DNA of 64,000 nucleotides from positions 372,001 to 436,000 of the forward strand of contig JAKFVT010000033.1 in NCBI GenBank assembly GCA_021732005.1, written 5' to 3'. Each line of letters begins with the position of its first letter. Position 1 is the stretch's first letter. The position numbers and the translations under genes are program-made. The stretch is from Mycobacterium sp. (GTDB taxonomy: Bacteria > Actinomycetota > Actinomycetes > Mycobacteriales > Mycobacteriaceae). Below the pieces are notes generated by a model. That model worked only from the letters and a program-made list of their open reading frames with translations. It was not told the DNA's origin and made no database searches. Below, one piece after another: positions 57,493 through 64,000 of the stretch.

Positions 57493-58581
57493 CTACAGCG
57501 AACAGCCGACCAGCACCGGTTCCGGCACCAGAGTGATGCCGAAGCTGTCGCGCACACCGTCGCGGACCGTGCGGGCCAGCGCCAGGACGTCGGCGGTCGT
57601 CGCACCGCCTCGGTTGGTCAACGCCAGCGCATGCTTGGTGGACAACCGGCACGGCGCACCGCCCGGGCCGGGGTAACCCTTGCCGAAGCCGGCGTTTTCG
57701 ACCAGCCAGCCGGCAGCAAGCTTGACCCCGTCGTCGGCCGGGTAGTGCGGCACCGGACCGTCCCAACGACCCTGCAGTTCCTCGAATTGTTCGGTGGGGA
57801 CAACGGGATTGGTGAAGAACGATCCGACACTCCAGGTGTCGTGGTCGTCGGCGTCGAGCACCATGCCTTTGCGGGCGCGCAACGCCAGCACGGCCGCGCG
57901 CACGTCGGCGGGTGCGGCCCGCTCCCCCGCAGGCACGCCGAGGGCCCCCGTCAGCTCGGCATACCGCAGCGGCGCAGAGCGACCGTCGGTGTCCAGGCCG
58001 AACTCCACCTCCAGCACCACCGCGTCGGAGGAGTTCTTCAGGTCGCTGTGCCGGTAGCCGAGACCGAGATCTGCGACGGGCACCCACCGCACCAGCGAGC
58101 TACGCCGGTCCAGAAGTCGAACGCGGGTCAGGTAGTCGGCCACCTCCACGCCGTAGGCGCCGACGTTCTGCACCGGGGTGGCCCCGGCCGACCCGGGGAT
58201 CCCGGACAGGCACTCCAGCCCGCCCAACCCGGCTGCGACGGCGGCGACGACCACGTCATCCCAGACCGCGCCTGCCTCAGCGCGAAGCAGCCCGCCCTCG
58301 ACGCTGATGGTTCGGCTGGCCAGCAGCACGACGGTCACATCGGCGAGGTCGTCGGCGATCACCACGTTGGAACCGCCGGCCAGCACCAGAACCGGGCCGT
58401 CGGTATCGGCATCGACGGTGCGCAACGTCGCCACGATCTGCTCGGTGGTGGTGCAGGTGATGAGGCGACGCGCGACCGGACCGACCTGCAGGGTGGTCAG
58501 CGGAGCCAGCGGCACGTTCTCGGCAACCGCCGCGCCACCGTATGAGTTCCCAGCTGCCACGGCCCGTAACGGTAGCCTCAC
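57493..58581 (-). CDS. murB: UDP-N-acetylenolpyruvoylglucosamine reductase MurB
   Basis: 362 residues. [35 protein letters not shown] (FAD loop), [48 protein letters not shown] (catalytic Ser), [24 protein letters not shown] and [24 protein letters not shown]. It reduces UDP-GlcNAc-enolpyruvate in peptidoglycan synthesis. The start is uncertain: GTG 58581 or GTG 58560. Divergent from the DUF2505 genes. Confidence 0.94.
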   Translation of the reverse strand: MRLPLRAVAAGNSYGGAAVAENVPLAPLTTLQVGPVARRLITCTTTEQIVATLRTVDADTDGPVLVLAGGSNVVIADDLADVTVVLLASRTISVEGGLLRAEAGAVWDDVVVAAVAAGLGGLECLSGIPGSAGATPVQNVGAYGVEVADYLTRVRLLDRRSSLVRWVPVADLGLGYRHSDLKNSSDAVVLEVEFGLDTDGRSAPLRYAELTGALGVPAGERAAPADVRAAVLALRARKGMVLDADDHDTWSVGSFFTNPVVPTEQFEELQGRWDGPVPHYPADDGVKLAAGWLVENAGFGKGYPGPGGAPCRLSTKHALALTNRGGATTADVLALARTVRDGVRDSFGITLVPEPVLVGCSL

Positions 58582-58586
58582 CAGCT

Positions 58587-59093
58587 ATGCCGCGCTCATT
58601 CGACATGGCCACCGCCTACGAGGGCAGCGTCGAACAAGTGCACCAGGCGTTGCGCGACGAGCAGTACTGGTTGGCGCGGTTGGCCGATTCCGGCGCCGAC
58701 CACGCGTCGCTCGACTCAATTCGGTTGACGGCCAACGGGGGCGTCTACGTGGCGACCACCCAGGTGCTCAGAGTCGACCGGCTGCCGGCCGTGGTCACCC
58801 AGTTCCACCACGGCGACCTCGAGATTCGCCGGGTGGAGAGCTGGACCGGACTGGTCGACGGCACAGCCGAAGCCACCGTCAGCGGCACCATCCCCGGCGC
58901 GCCGGTGTCGTTGACCGGAAGCGCTCAGCTGATACCGGCAGAATTGCAGGCGCAGTTGGCTTTTCGCGCTACCGTCGAGGTACGCATCCCCCTGGTGGGC
59001 GGCAAGGTGGAGAACTTCATCGGTCACCAACTGGTCGACCTGCTGATCGCCGAGCAGCGGTTCACCACCAGGTGGATCGCCGAGAACAGCTGA
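58587..59093 (+). CDS. DUF2505 protein (Rv0481c-like)
   Basis: 168 residues: RSFDMATAYEGSVEQVHQALRDEQYWLARLADSGADHASLDSI, then beta-strands and IPLVGGKVENFIGHQLVDLLIAEQRFTTRWIAEN. This is the DUF2505 fold, a START/SRPBCC-like hydrophobic-ligand pocket. Ligand unknown. ATG at 58587, 5 bp from the divergent murB start. Confidence 0.85.
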   Translation: MPRSFDMATAYEGSVEQVHQALRDEQYWLARLADSGADHASLDSIRLTANGGVYVATTQVLRVDRLPAVVTQFHHGDLEIRRVESWTGLVDGTAEATVSGTIPGAPVSLTGSAQLIPAELQAQLAFRATVEVRIPLVGGKVENFIGHQLVDLLIAEQRFTTRWIAENS

Positions 59094-59115
59094 CGTCACA
59101 GGTACCGTTGGGCTC

Positions 59116-59628
59116 ATGTCCCGCCGCATGGACTACGTCATCGGGCTCGACAAGCCCGTCGCTGAGCTCTACCAGAGCTTCACCAGTCGCGAGTACTGGG
59201 AAGACCTGGTCGCCGAGCATCAGCAGCACACGGATTCAGAGATGACGCATTTCCATTCGGACACGAACGGCACCGACATCGTGTTCACCCACACCGTGTC
59301 GCGCCGGGATATGCCTTCGATGATCGCCGCGGTGGTTCCGTTGCGGCTCACCATCACCCGCGAACAGCATTTCGATCCGTTCGACGCCGGGAAGAACTCG
59401 GCCGACGGGCACTACCGGGCATTGGTGCCCGCCGCCCCGCTGGACTTCGACGGCACCTACGTGCTGCAGCAGACCGGCACGGGAAGCGAACTGCGCCTGC
59501 GCAGTCTCTGCAAGGTCAACGTGCCACTGCTCGGCGGCAAGATCGAGAAGTGGGTGCTGGACGGTCTGCGCGGATTGTTCGACAACGAACGGGATTTCAC
59601 CCGCGAGTGGATCGCCAGCCATCACTAG
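59116..59628 (+). CDS. Second DUF2505 protein (paralogue)
   Basis: 170 residues with the same layout as its neighbour: RRMDYVIGLDKPVAELYQSFTSREYWEDLVAEHQQ at the start and VNVPLLGGKIEKWVLDGLRGLFDNERDFTREWIASHH at the end. The LxGGKxE...REWIA close is shared. It begins 22 bp after the first copy, so a tandem duplication followed by divergence is likely. Confidence 0.82.
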   Translation: MSRRMDYVIGLDKPVAELYQSFTSREYWEDLVAEHQQHTDSEMTHFHSDTNGTDIVFTHTVSRRDMPSMIAAVVPLRLTITREQHFDPFDAGKNSADGHYRALVPAAPLDFDGTYVLQQTGTGSELRLRSLCKVNVPLLGGKIEKWVLDGLRGLFDNERDFTREWIASHH

Positions 59629-59641
59629 ACCACCTCGGCCG

Positions 59642-60406
59642 GTGGGCGTTCCCACCCGCGGCACCACCAACGCCAACCGGCTGCGGCGCGCCGATCGCTG
59701 GATGGTCAACTCCCCCCGGGTGCGCGCGGCGCTGGAGTCGGCCACCGCCCCGGTGATCGTCGACCTGGGGTACGGCCGATTGCCGGTCACCACACTGGAA
59801 TTGGCCGCACGGCTTCGTGCGGTCCGGCCCGATGTGCAGGTCGTCGGGCTGGAGATCGACCCGCAACGGGTGGTTCCCGACGTCGACGGGGTCGAATTCA
59901 AGGTCGGCGGTTTCGAACTCGCGGGCCTGCATCCGGTGCTGGTGCGGGCGTTCAACGTATTGCGGCAGTACCCCGAAGAGGCCGTGGACCAGGCGTGGGC
60001 GCAGATGCGGGCCCAGCTGGGGCCGGGCGGGTTGATCGTCGACGGCACCTGCGACGAGCTCGGGCGGCGCTGCTGCTGGGTGCTGCTGGACGGCGACGGC
60101 CCGGTGAGCCTGACCCTGGCATGCGACCCCCGGCATATCGACCGCCCGTCAGACCTGGCCGAACGATTGCCGAAAGTGCTTATCCATCATAATGTTCCGG
60201 GCCAGCCCATCCACGACCTGCTATCGGCGGCGGACCGTGCGTGGGCGAGCGCAGCCGGGCATTCGGTGTTCGGCCCGCGTGATCGCTGGCGCGCGATGCT
60301 CGCGGAACTGCGTGCGGCCGGTGCACCCATCGAGGCACCGCGCCGCACCGTCCGCGATGCGGTGCTCACCGTCCCCTGGTCAACGGTGGCACCGGACGTA
60401 GGCTGA
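59642..60406 (+). CDS. SAM-dependent methyltransferase-like protein
   Basis: 254 residues starting GTG. VIVDLGYGRLPVTTLELAARLRAVRPDVQVVGLEIDPQRV resembles motif I of class I methyltransferases, and GPGGLIVDGTCDELGRRCCWVLLDGDGP follows. The acidic GxGxG loop is altered to GYGRL. It sits between the DUF2505 pair and the nitrilase-like gene, where M. tuberculosis, as remembered, has no such gene. Substrate unknown. Confidence 0.7.
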   Translation: MGVPTRGTTNANRLRRADRWMVNSPRVRAALESATAPVIVDLGYGRLPVTTLELAARLRAVRPDVQVVGLEIDPQRVVPDVDGVEFKVGGFELAGLHPVLVRAFNVLRQYPEEAVDQAWAQMRAQLGPGGLIVDGTCDELGRRCCWVLLDGDGPVSLTLACDPRHIDRPSDLAERLPKVLIHHNVPGQPIHDLLSAADRAWASAAGHSVFGPRDRWRAMLAELRAAGAPIEAPRRTVRDAVLTVPWSTVAPDVG

Positions 60407-60410
60407 ACGG

Positions 60411-61232
60411 ATGCGGATTGCGCTGGCCCAGCTGCTGTCGGACACCGACCCGGCCGTGAACCTGAAGCTGGTCGAGGACTACACCCGTCGCGCCGCCGAC
60501 GCCGGTGCCCGGCTGGTGGCCTTTCCCGAAGGCACGATGTGCCGCTTCGGTGTGCCGCTGGCTCCGGTGGCCGAACCACTCGACGGCCCTTGGGCCGACG
60601 GGGTGCGCCGCATCGCGCACAGCGCGGGCATCACCGTGCTGGCCGGCATGTTCACTCCCGCCCCCGACTGCCGGGTCACCAACACGATCCTGGCGACGGG
60701 GCCAGACGTCGACGCGCACTATCACAAGATCCATATGTACGACGCGTTCGGATTTGCTGAATCCGACGCGGTGGCCCCCGGCCGGGAGCCCGTCGTCATC
60801 ACTGTCGACGGCGTCGGCGTCGGGATCACCCTCTGTTACGACATTCGGTTCCCCGCGCTCTACACCGAGCTCGCCGACCGCGGGGCGCAGCTGATCACCG
60901 TGCACGCCTCGTGGGGCGCAGGGCCGGGCAAGTTGGAGCAGTGGACCCTGCTGGCCCGCGCTCGCGCGCTGGACTCGCAGTCTTTTGTCGCCGCCGTCGA
61001 CCAGGGTTACCCGGGCGACGAGCTGGCGACGTCGAGCAAGGCGCCGACCGGTGTCGGCGGCAGTGTGGTGGCCTCGCCGCTCGGTGAAGTGGTCGCCGCG
61101 GCGGGCGACGATCCGCAGCTCGTGGTGACCGACATCGACATCGATCGGGTCGCGCCGATCCGGGAAACCCTCGCGGTGCTGCGTAACCGCTCAGAGTTCG
61201 CTCAGATTGATAAGGCAGAATCGCCCAGGTGA
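60411..61232 (+). CDS. Carbon-nitrogen hydrolase (nitrilase superfamily, Rv0480c-like)
   Basis: 273 residues with the catalytic triad E-K-C in order: LVAFPEGTMCRF (Glu), YHKIHMYDAFGF (Lys) and GITLCYDIRFPALYTEL (Cys). Nit1/Nit2-type enzymes of this size often repair deaminated glutathione or act as omega-amidases; the real substrate here is not known. Its stop overlaps the DUF2993 gene GTG by 4 nt. Confidence 0.88.
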   Translation: MRIALAQLLSDTDPAVNLKLVEDYTRRAADAGARLVAFPEGTMCRFGVPLAPVAEPLDGPWADGVRRIAHSAGITVLAGMFTPAPDCRVTNTILATGPDVDAHYHKIHMYDAFGFAESDAVAPGREPVVITVDGVGVGITLCYDIRFPALYTELADRGAQLITVHASWGAGPGKLEQWTLLARARALDSQSFVAAVDQGYPGDELATSSKAPTGVGGSVVASPLGEVVAAAGDDPQLVVTDIDIDRVAPIRETLAVLRNRSEFAQIDKAESPR

Positions 61233-62164
61233 CGAATCCGCCACAGGGCCCCAATCATCCCGTCGGCCCCGGCGACCCGACCGCGCCGGCATGGGCCGCC
61301 TCCTCGGGTCAAGGCACACCCACCGAGTACATCCCCCGACCGGGCGGCCCCGCTGACGCGCCGACCCAGCACATCCCGCATGTGCCGCCACCGTCGCAGA
61401 CACCGCCCGGCGAGGAGCCCGAAGAGGGTAAGCGGGGTTTCCTGCGCGACCCGCTGTCGATCGTGCTGGTGCTGGTCATCGTGCTGGCGGTGGTGATCGC
61501 CGGGGTGCTGGGCACCGAACTCTACGTGCGCCACGAGGCCGACACCGTCGTGTCGCGGGCCGTCTCCTGCGTGGTGCAGGACCAGGCCGATGTCTCGTTC
61601 GGAGCGCGGCCCTTCCTGCTTCAGCACCTGTCGAAGCACTACAGCGACATCCACGTGCAGACCGCGGGCAATCAGATTCGTGGGGCCAAGGGTATGAAGC
61701 TCGACCTGTGGCTCGATGACATCCGGATTGACCAGACCGCGAACTCGGCCGGCACGATGGGCTCGCTGGACGCCACGATCGCCTGGACCAAGGACGGCAT
61801 CAAGGAGACCGTGCAGAACGCCATCCCGTTCTTCGGCAGCCTGGTCAGCGGCGTGAGCACGAGCCCGTCAGACGGCACCATCGAGCTGCAGAGCGCGATG
61901 GGCTCCATCACCACGAAGCCGGCGATCTCCAACGGCGGGCTCACCCTGCAGGTGGTGAATCTGACCGGGCTGGGCTTCACGCTGCCGCGCGAAACCGTGC
62001 AGCCGGCGCTGGACGCCTTCATGTCGACGCTGACGAAGAATCTGCCGATGGGCATTCACGCGGACAGCGTCGCGGTCACCGATGAGGGCGTCACGGCCAA
62101 GTTCGTCACCCAGAACGCGACCATCCCCAACGGCCAGCAGGATCCCTGCTTCGCCGGGGTCTAA
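61229..62164 (+). CDS. DUF2993 membrane-anchored protein (Rv0479c-like)
   Basis: 311 residues starting GTG. A Pro-rich cytoplasmic part of about 70 residues is followed by one helix ([25 protein letters not shown]), then an exported domain with [22 protein letters not shown] and [26 protein letters not shown], the tubular lipid-binding DUF2993 type also found in the mannan regulator LmeA. A lipid-related envelope role is inferred. It ends overlapping deoC by 4 bp. Confidence 0.82.
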   Translation: MTNPPQGPNHPVGPGDPTAPAWAASSGQGTPTEYIPRPGGPADAPTQHIPHVPPPSQTPPGEEPEEGKRGFLRDPLSIVLVLVIVLAVVIAGVLGTELYVRHEADTVVSRAVSCVVQDQADVSFGARPFLLQHLSKHYSDIHVQTAGNQIRGAKGMKLDLWLDDIRIDQTANSAGTMGSLDATIAWTKDGIKETVQNAIPFFGSLVSGVSTSPSDGTIELQSAMGSITTKPAISNGGLTLQVVNLTGLGFTLPRETVQPALDAFMSTLTKNLPMGIHADSVAVTDEGVTAKFVTQNATIPNGQQDPCFAGV

Positions 62165-62844
62165 GCCGGCAGCCCGTCGAGCACCGCTCGCGTCCCGGAC
62201 AGGCCCAGCCTGGTCGCGCCCGCGTCAAGCATCGCGATCGCGTGCTCGACGGTGCGGATACCGCCGCTGGCTTTGACGCCGAGCCGGCCGCCCACGGTCG
62301 CCGCCATGATTTCGATCGCGACCACGGATGCGCCGCCGGCGGGGTGAAATCCGGTGCTGGTCTTGACGAAGTCGGCGCCGGATTCTTCGGCGGCCCGGCA
62401 CACCGCGACCAGCGTGTTCTCGTCGGCCAAGCTGAGCAGGGCGGCCGATTCGACGATGACCTTCAGGACGGCGCCGGGCACCGCGGAACGGACCGCCGCG
62501 ATGTCGGCCGCCACCCGGTCGATGTCGCCGGCCAGGGCGGCCCCGACGTCGATGACCATGTCGATCTCGGTGGCACCGTCATCGACGGCCGCGAGAGCCT
62601 CCTGCGCCTTGATGGCCGGCAGGTGCTTGCCCGACGGGAACCCGGCGACAGCGGCGACGACGAGGCTCTCCGGATGGGCTCTCGCGGCCTTGGCGGCCAC
62701 GGACACCATCGACGGGGACACACAGACCGCCAGCACGCCGAGTTCGACGGCTTCGTCGACCAGCGCAATCACGTCAGCGTCGGTGGCCTCGGGCTTGAGC
62801 AACGTGTGGTCGACCAGTGCGGCGACCTGAGGTGGGGTCAGCAT
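62161..62844 (-). CDS. deoC: Deoxyribose-phosphate aldolase
   Basis: 227 residues from ATG 62844: [73 protein letters not shown] with the Schiff-base lysine, and [14 protein letters not shown]. It splits deoxyribose-5-phosphate. The start shares a base with the upstream stop (TGATG). Confidence 0.95.
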   Translation of the reverse strand: MLTPPQVAALVDHTLLKPEATDADVIALVDEAVELGVLAVCVSPSMVSVAAKAARAHPESLVVAAVAGFPSGKHLPAIKAQEALAAVDDGATEIDMVIDVGAALAGDIDRVAADIAAVRSAVPGAVLKVIVESAALLSLADENTLVAVCRAAEESGADFVKTSTGFHPAGGASVVAIEIMAATVGGRLGVKASGGIRTVEHAIAMLDAGATRLGLSGTRAVLDGLPA

Positions 62845-63236
62845 CAAAACGGTTCCTCCAAGCCACCCGGATTGCAGCCGGCTTCGGTCATCGTCTGGTC
62901 GTCGACCACCGGCCGCCACGGCTCCAGATTCCAGCTGGTTTTGCCGGGCTGACCGAACTCCGCGAACCGGAAGTGGCAGACGAACTGGTCCCGCATCCCG
63001 GGAAGGTCGGCCTCGGGTGCCAGGGCCAGCACCTCACCCCAGGCTTCGTCGATGTCGGTCTGGGGCTTGAGTAACTCACCGGCCACTGCCCGGCCGGCCG
63101 GGGTGGGATACACCCGCAGGCTCTTCAGATCTCCCCAGTCAGCCCAGGTGACGTGGTCGATGTACGGCGGAGCAGGCGTGGGCGCGGCAGCGGCCGGCGC
63201 GGCGAGGCTCAGCCCCACCGGGACGGCCACAAGCAT
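62844..63236 (-). CDS. Exported DUF2599 protein (Rv0477-like)
   Basis: 130 residues. [23 protein letters not shown] is a signal-peptide core; the mature part has [24 protein letters not shown] and [25 protein letters not shown] with [12 protein letters not shown], typical of DUF2599. No Met/Val/Leu start codon precedes ATG 63236 within about 60 bp, although the in-frame upstream codons (SARHRLAA) would make a better signal peptide, so a rare CTG start is possible. Confidence 0.8.
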   Translation of the reverse strand: MLVAVPVGLSLAAPAAAAPTPAPPYIDHVTWADWGDLKSLRVYPTPAGRAVAGELLKPQTDIDEAWGEVLALAPEADLPGMRDQFVCHFRFAEFGQPGKTSWNLEPWRPVVDDQTMTEAGCNPGGLEEPF

Positions 63237-63259
63237 TGCGGCCAGACGGTGTCGAGCGC

Positions 63260-63538
63260 TCAGCGCGACTTCCCCTGGACCTCGAGCAGCTTGGGCCGCA
63301 CGTCCACCAGGTAGACGCCGGTGGCCACGGCGGCGATCGCCACGCCCGTGACTCCCAGGAACAGCGACAACAGACCCGCGACACCGAGGATCACCAGCCA
63401 GACCGGCTTGGTGAGCTTCTCCGCCGCGGGGTAGGCGTCCGGCCGCTGCATCGCCGCATTGACGAACGCATAGATGGTCACCGCGGTGACCACCCAGAAG
63501 ACGACCTGAAGAACAAGACCCGCCACACCTTGCAGCAT
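63260..63538 (-). CDS. Small membrane protein (DUF2516-like, Rv0476-like)
   Basis: 92 residues with two or three helices ([78 protein letters not shown] split by the polar PAAEKLTK loop). ATG 63538; GTG 63541 is possible. The short gap behind hbhA suggests co-transcription. Function unknown. Confidence 0.78.
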   Translation of the reverse strand: MLQGVAGLVLQVVFWVVTAVTIYAFVNAAMQRPDAYPAAEKLTKPVWLVILGVAGLLSLFLGVTGVAIAAVATGVYLVDVRPKLLEVQGKSR

Positions 63539-63578
63539 CACGGCTACAAGCGTAGGCGGGTCTTGTCCTTACGACGAA

Positions 63579-63598
63579 TTACTTCTGCTTACTTCTGC
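63579..63598. repeat. Tandem 10-bp duplication at the hbhA stop
   Basis: TTACTTCTGC occurs twice back-to-back (63579-63588, 63589-63598). The first TAA read by hbhA is in the second copy; the other copy repeats a stop just after it, in another frame. Confidence 0.7.
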
Positions 63599-64000
63599 GT
63601 GACCTTCTTGGCCGGCGCCTTCTTGGCGGGAGCCTTCTTGGCCGCAGCCTTGGCCGGGGCGGCCTTCTTGGCCGGCGCCTTCTTGGCCGGGGCGGCCTTG
63701 GCGGGGGCGGCCTTGGCGGGCAGTTCGACGCCGACCAGCTTGGCGGCGCGCTCACCGACAGCGCGGGTCTGCGACGACACGTTGCCCAGGGCCTCCTGGG
63801 TCAGCTCGACGGCCTGGTCGACGTAGCCCTCGGCACGAGCGGCGACGTCCTTGAGGTCGGACTGGTTGCGCAGGCGCTCCAGGGCGGCCTCGCCGCGCTC
63901 GACGAGGCTGTTGTAGGTCGCGGTGGCGGACTCGACGTAGCCCTCCGCAGCCTTGCGCAGTTCCTCACTGGACAGCCGGCCGCGCAGCTCCTCGGCGCGC
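63589..64000 (-). CDS. hbhA: Heparin-binding hemagglutinin HbhA (3' part, 5' end outside window)
   Basis: The frame is open to the right edge and ends in the diagnostic Lys-Ala-Pro-rich tail (repeated APAKKA units, ending KKVTQK). Before it lie charged helices such as [32 protein letters not shown] and [20 protein letters not shown], the coiled-coil of HbhA. The protein binds heparan sulfate through the lysine-rich end and is methylated there in M. tuberculosis. The N-terminus is missing only because the window ends. Confidence 0.93.
   Translation of the reverse strand, partial: RAEELRGRLSSEELRKAAEGYVESATATYNSLVERGEAALERLRNQSDLKDVAARAEGYVDQAVELTQEALGNVSSQTRAVGERAAKLVGVELPAKAAPAKAAPAKKAPAKKAAPAKAAAKKAPAKKAPAKKVTQK

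Overview
The window is high-GC DNA from a mycobacterium. It carries mycothiol (mshA), mycolate (hadD-like), HbhA, MurB, SenX3-RegX3 and Rv-type hypothetical genes in an order that, from memory, matches much of the M. tuberculosis Rv0475-Rv0530 region read in reverse. The copper island, Wzx/Wzy-type sugar locus and other accessory genes, together with the absence of cmaA2, mmpS2/mmpL2 and the Rv0488 lysE gene, point to a non-tuberculous species, probably a rapid grower. The species cannot be named from the sequence. No tRNA, rRNA, CRISPR array, transposase or prophage gene was recognised.

Layout. 1-7.2 kb: a MinD-like ATPase, then hemL, a histidine phosphatase, resA, ccdA, resB and ccsB, mostly joined by 4-nt start/stop overlaps (heme synthesis linked to system II cytochrome c maturation). 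7.3-16.1 kb is accessory: a divergent pair of deazaflavin-type oxidoreductases; a cupredoxin-metallophosphoesterase-membrane protein operon divergent from an ECF-like sigma factor and a Rieske protein; a TetR/MpaB-type oxygenase pair; a copper P-type ATPase behind a CsoR-like box; and a GPP34 protein coupled to a 42-residue acidic protein. 16.2-24.3 kb: an amidohydrolase, four small membrane proteins, and hemB, hemD, hemC, hemA and a glutaredoxin-like gene. 24.3-34.2 kb: serB1-like, hadD-like, acyltransferase, galE2-like, bS22, a BldC-like DNA-binding protein, proC, and the Rv0495c-Rv0499 homologues.

34.2-48.0 kb holds the most striking block: a compact exopolysaccharide locus. A minus-strand chain (Wzz-like protein, Wzy-type polymerase with a Wzz-like tail, lipoprotein, FkbM methyltransferase, Wzx flippase, GT4, and a protein with two GT4 domains) faces a plus-strand ATP-grasp gene and is divergent from a plus-strand glycosyltransferase and polyprenyl-phosphate sugar transferase. 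It occupies the interval that in M. tuberculosis lies between Rv0495c and regX3.

48.0-64.0 kb returns to conserved core: regX3, senX3, gpm1, a YbjN-like protein, mshA, a ROK regulator, an SDR, an L,D-transpeptidase (lprQ), murB, DUF2505 genes, a nitrilase-family hydrolase, a DUF2993 protein, deoC, a DUF2599 protein, a small membrane protein and the 3' part of hbhA. Inserted in this block are a low-complexity secreted protein and a second DUF2505 gene with a methyltransferase-like gene.

Gene packing is very tight; many neighbours overlap by 4 nt (ATGA or GTGA), so start choices are often fixed by coupling. All functional names come from motif recognition by eye. Rv numbers are remembered synteny, not computed alignments.
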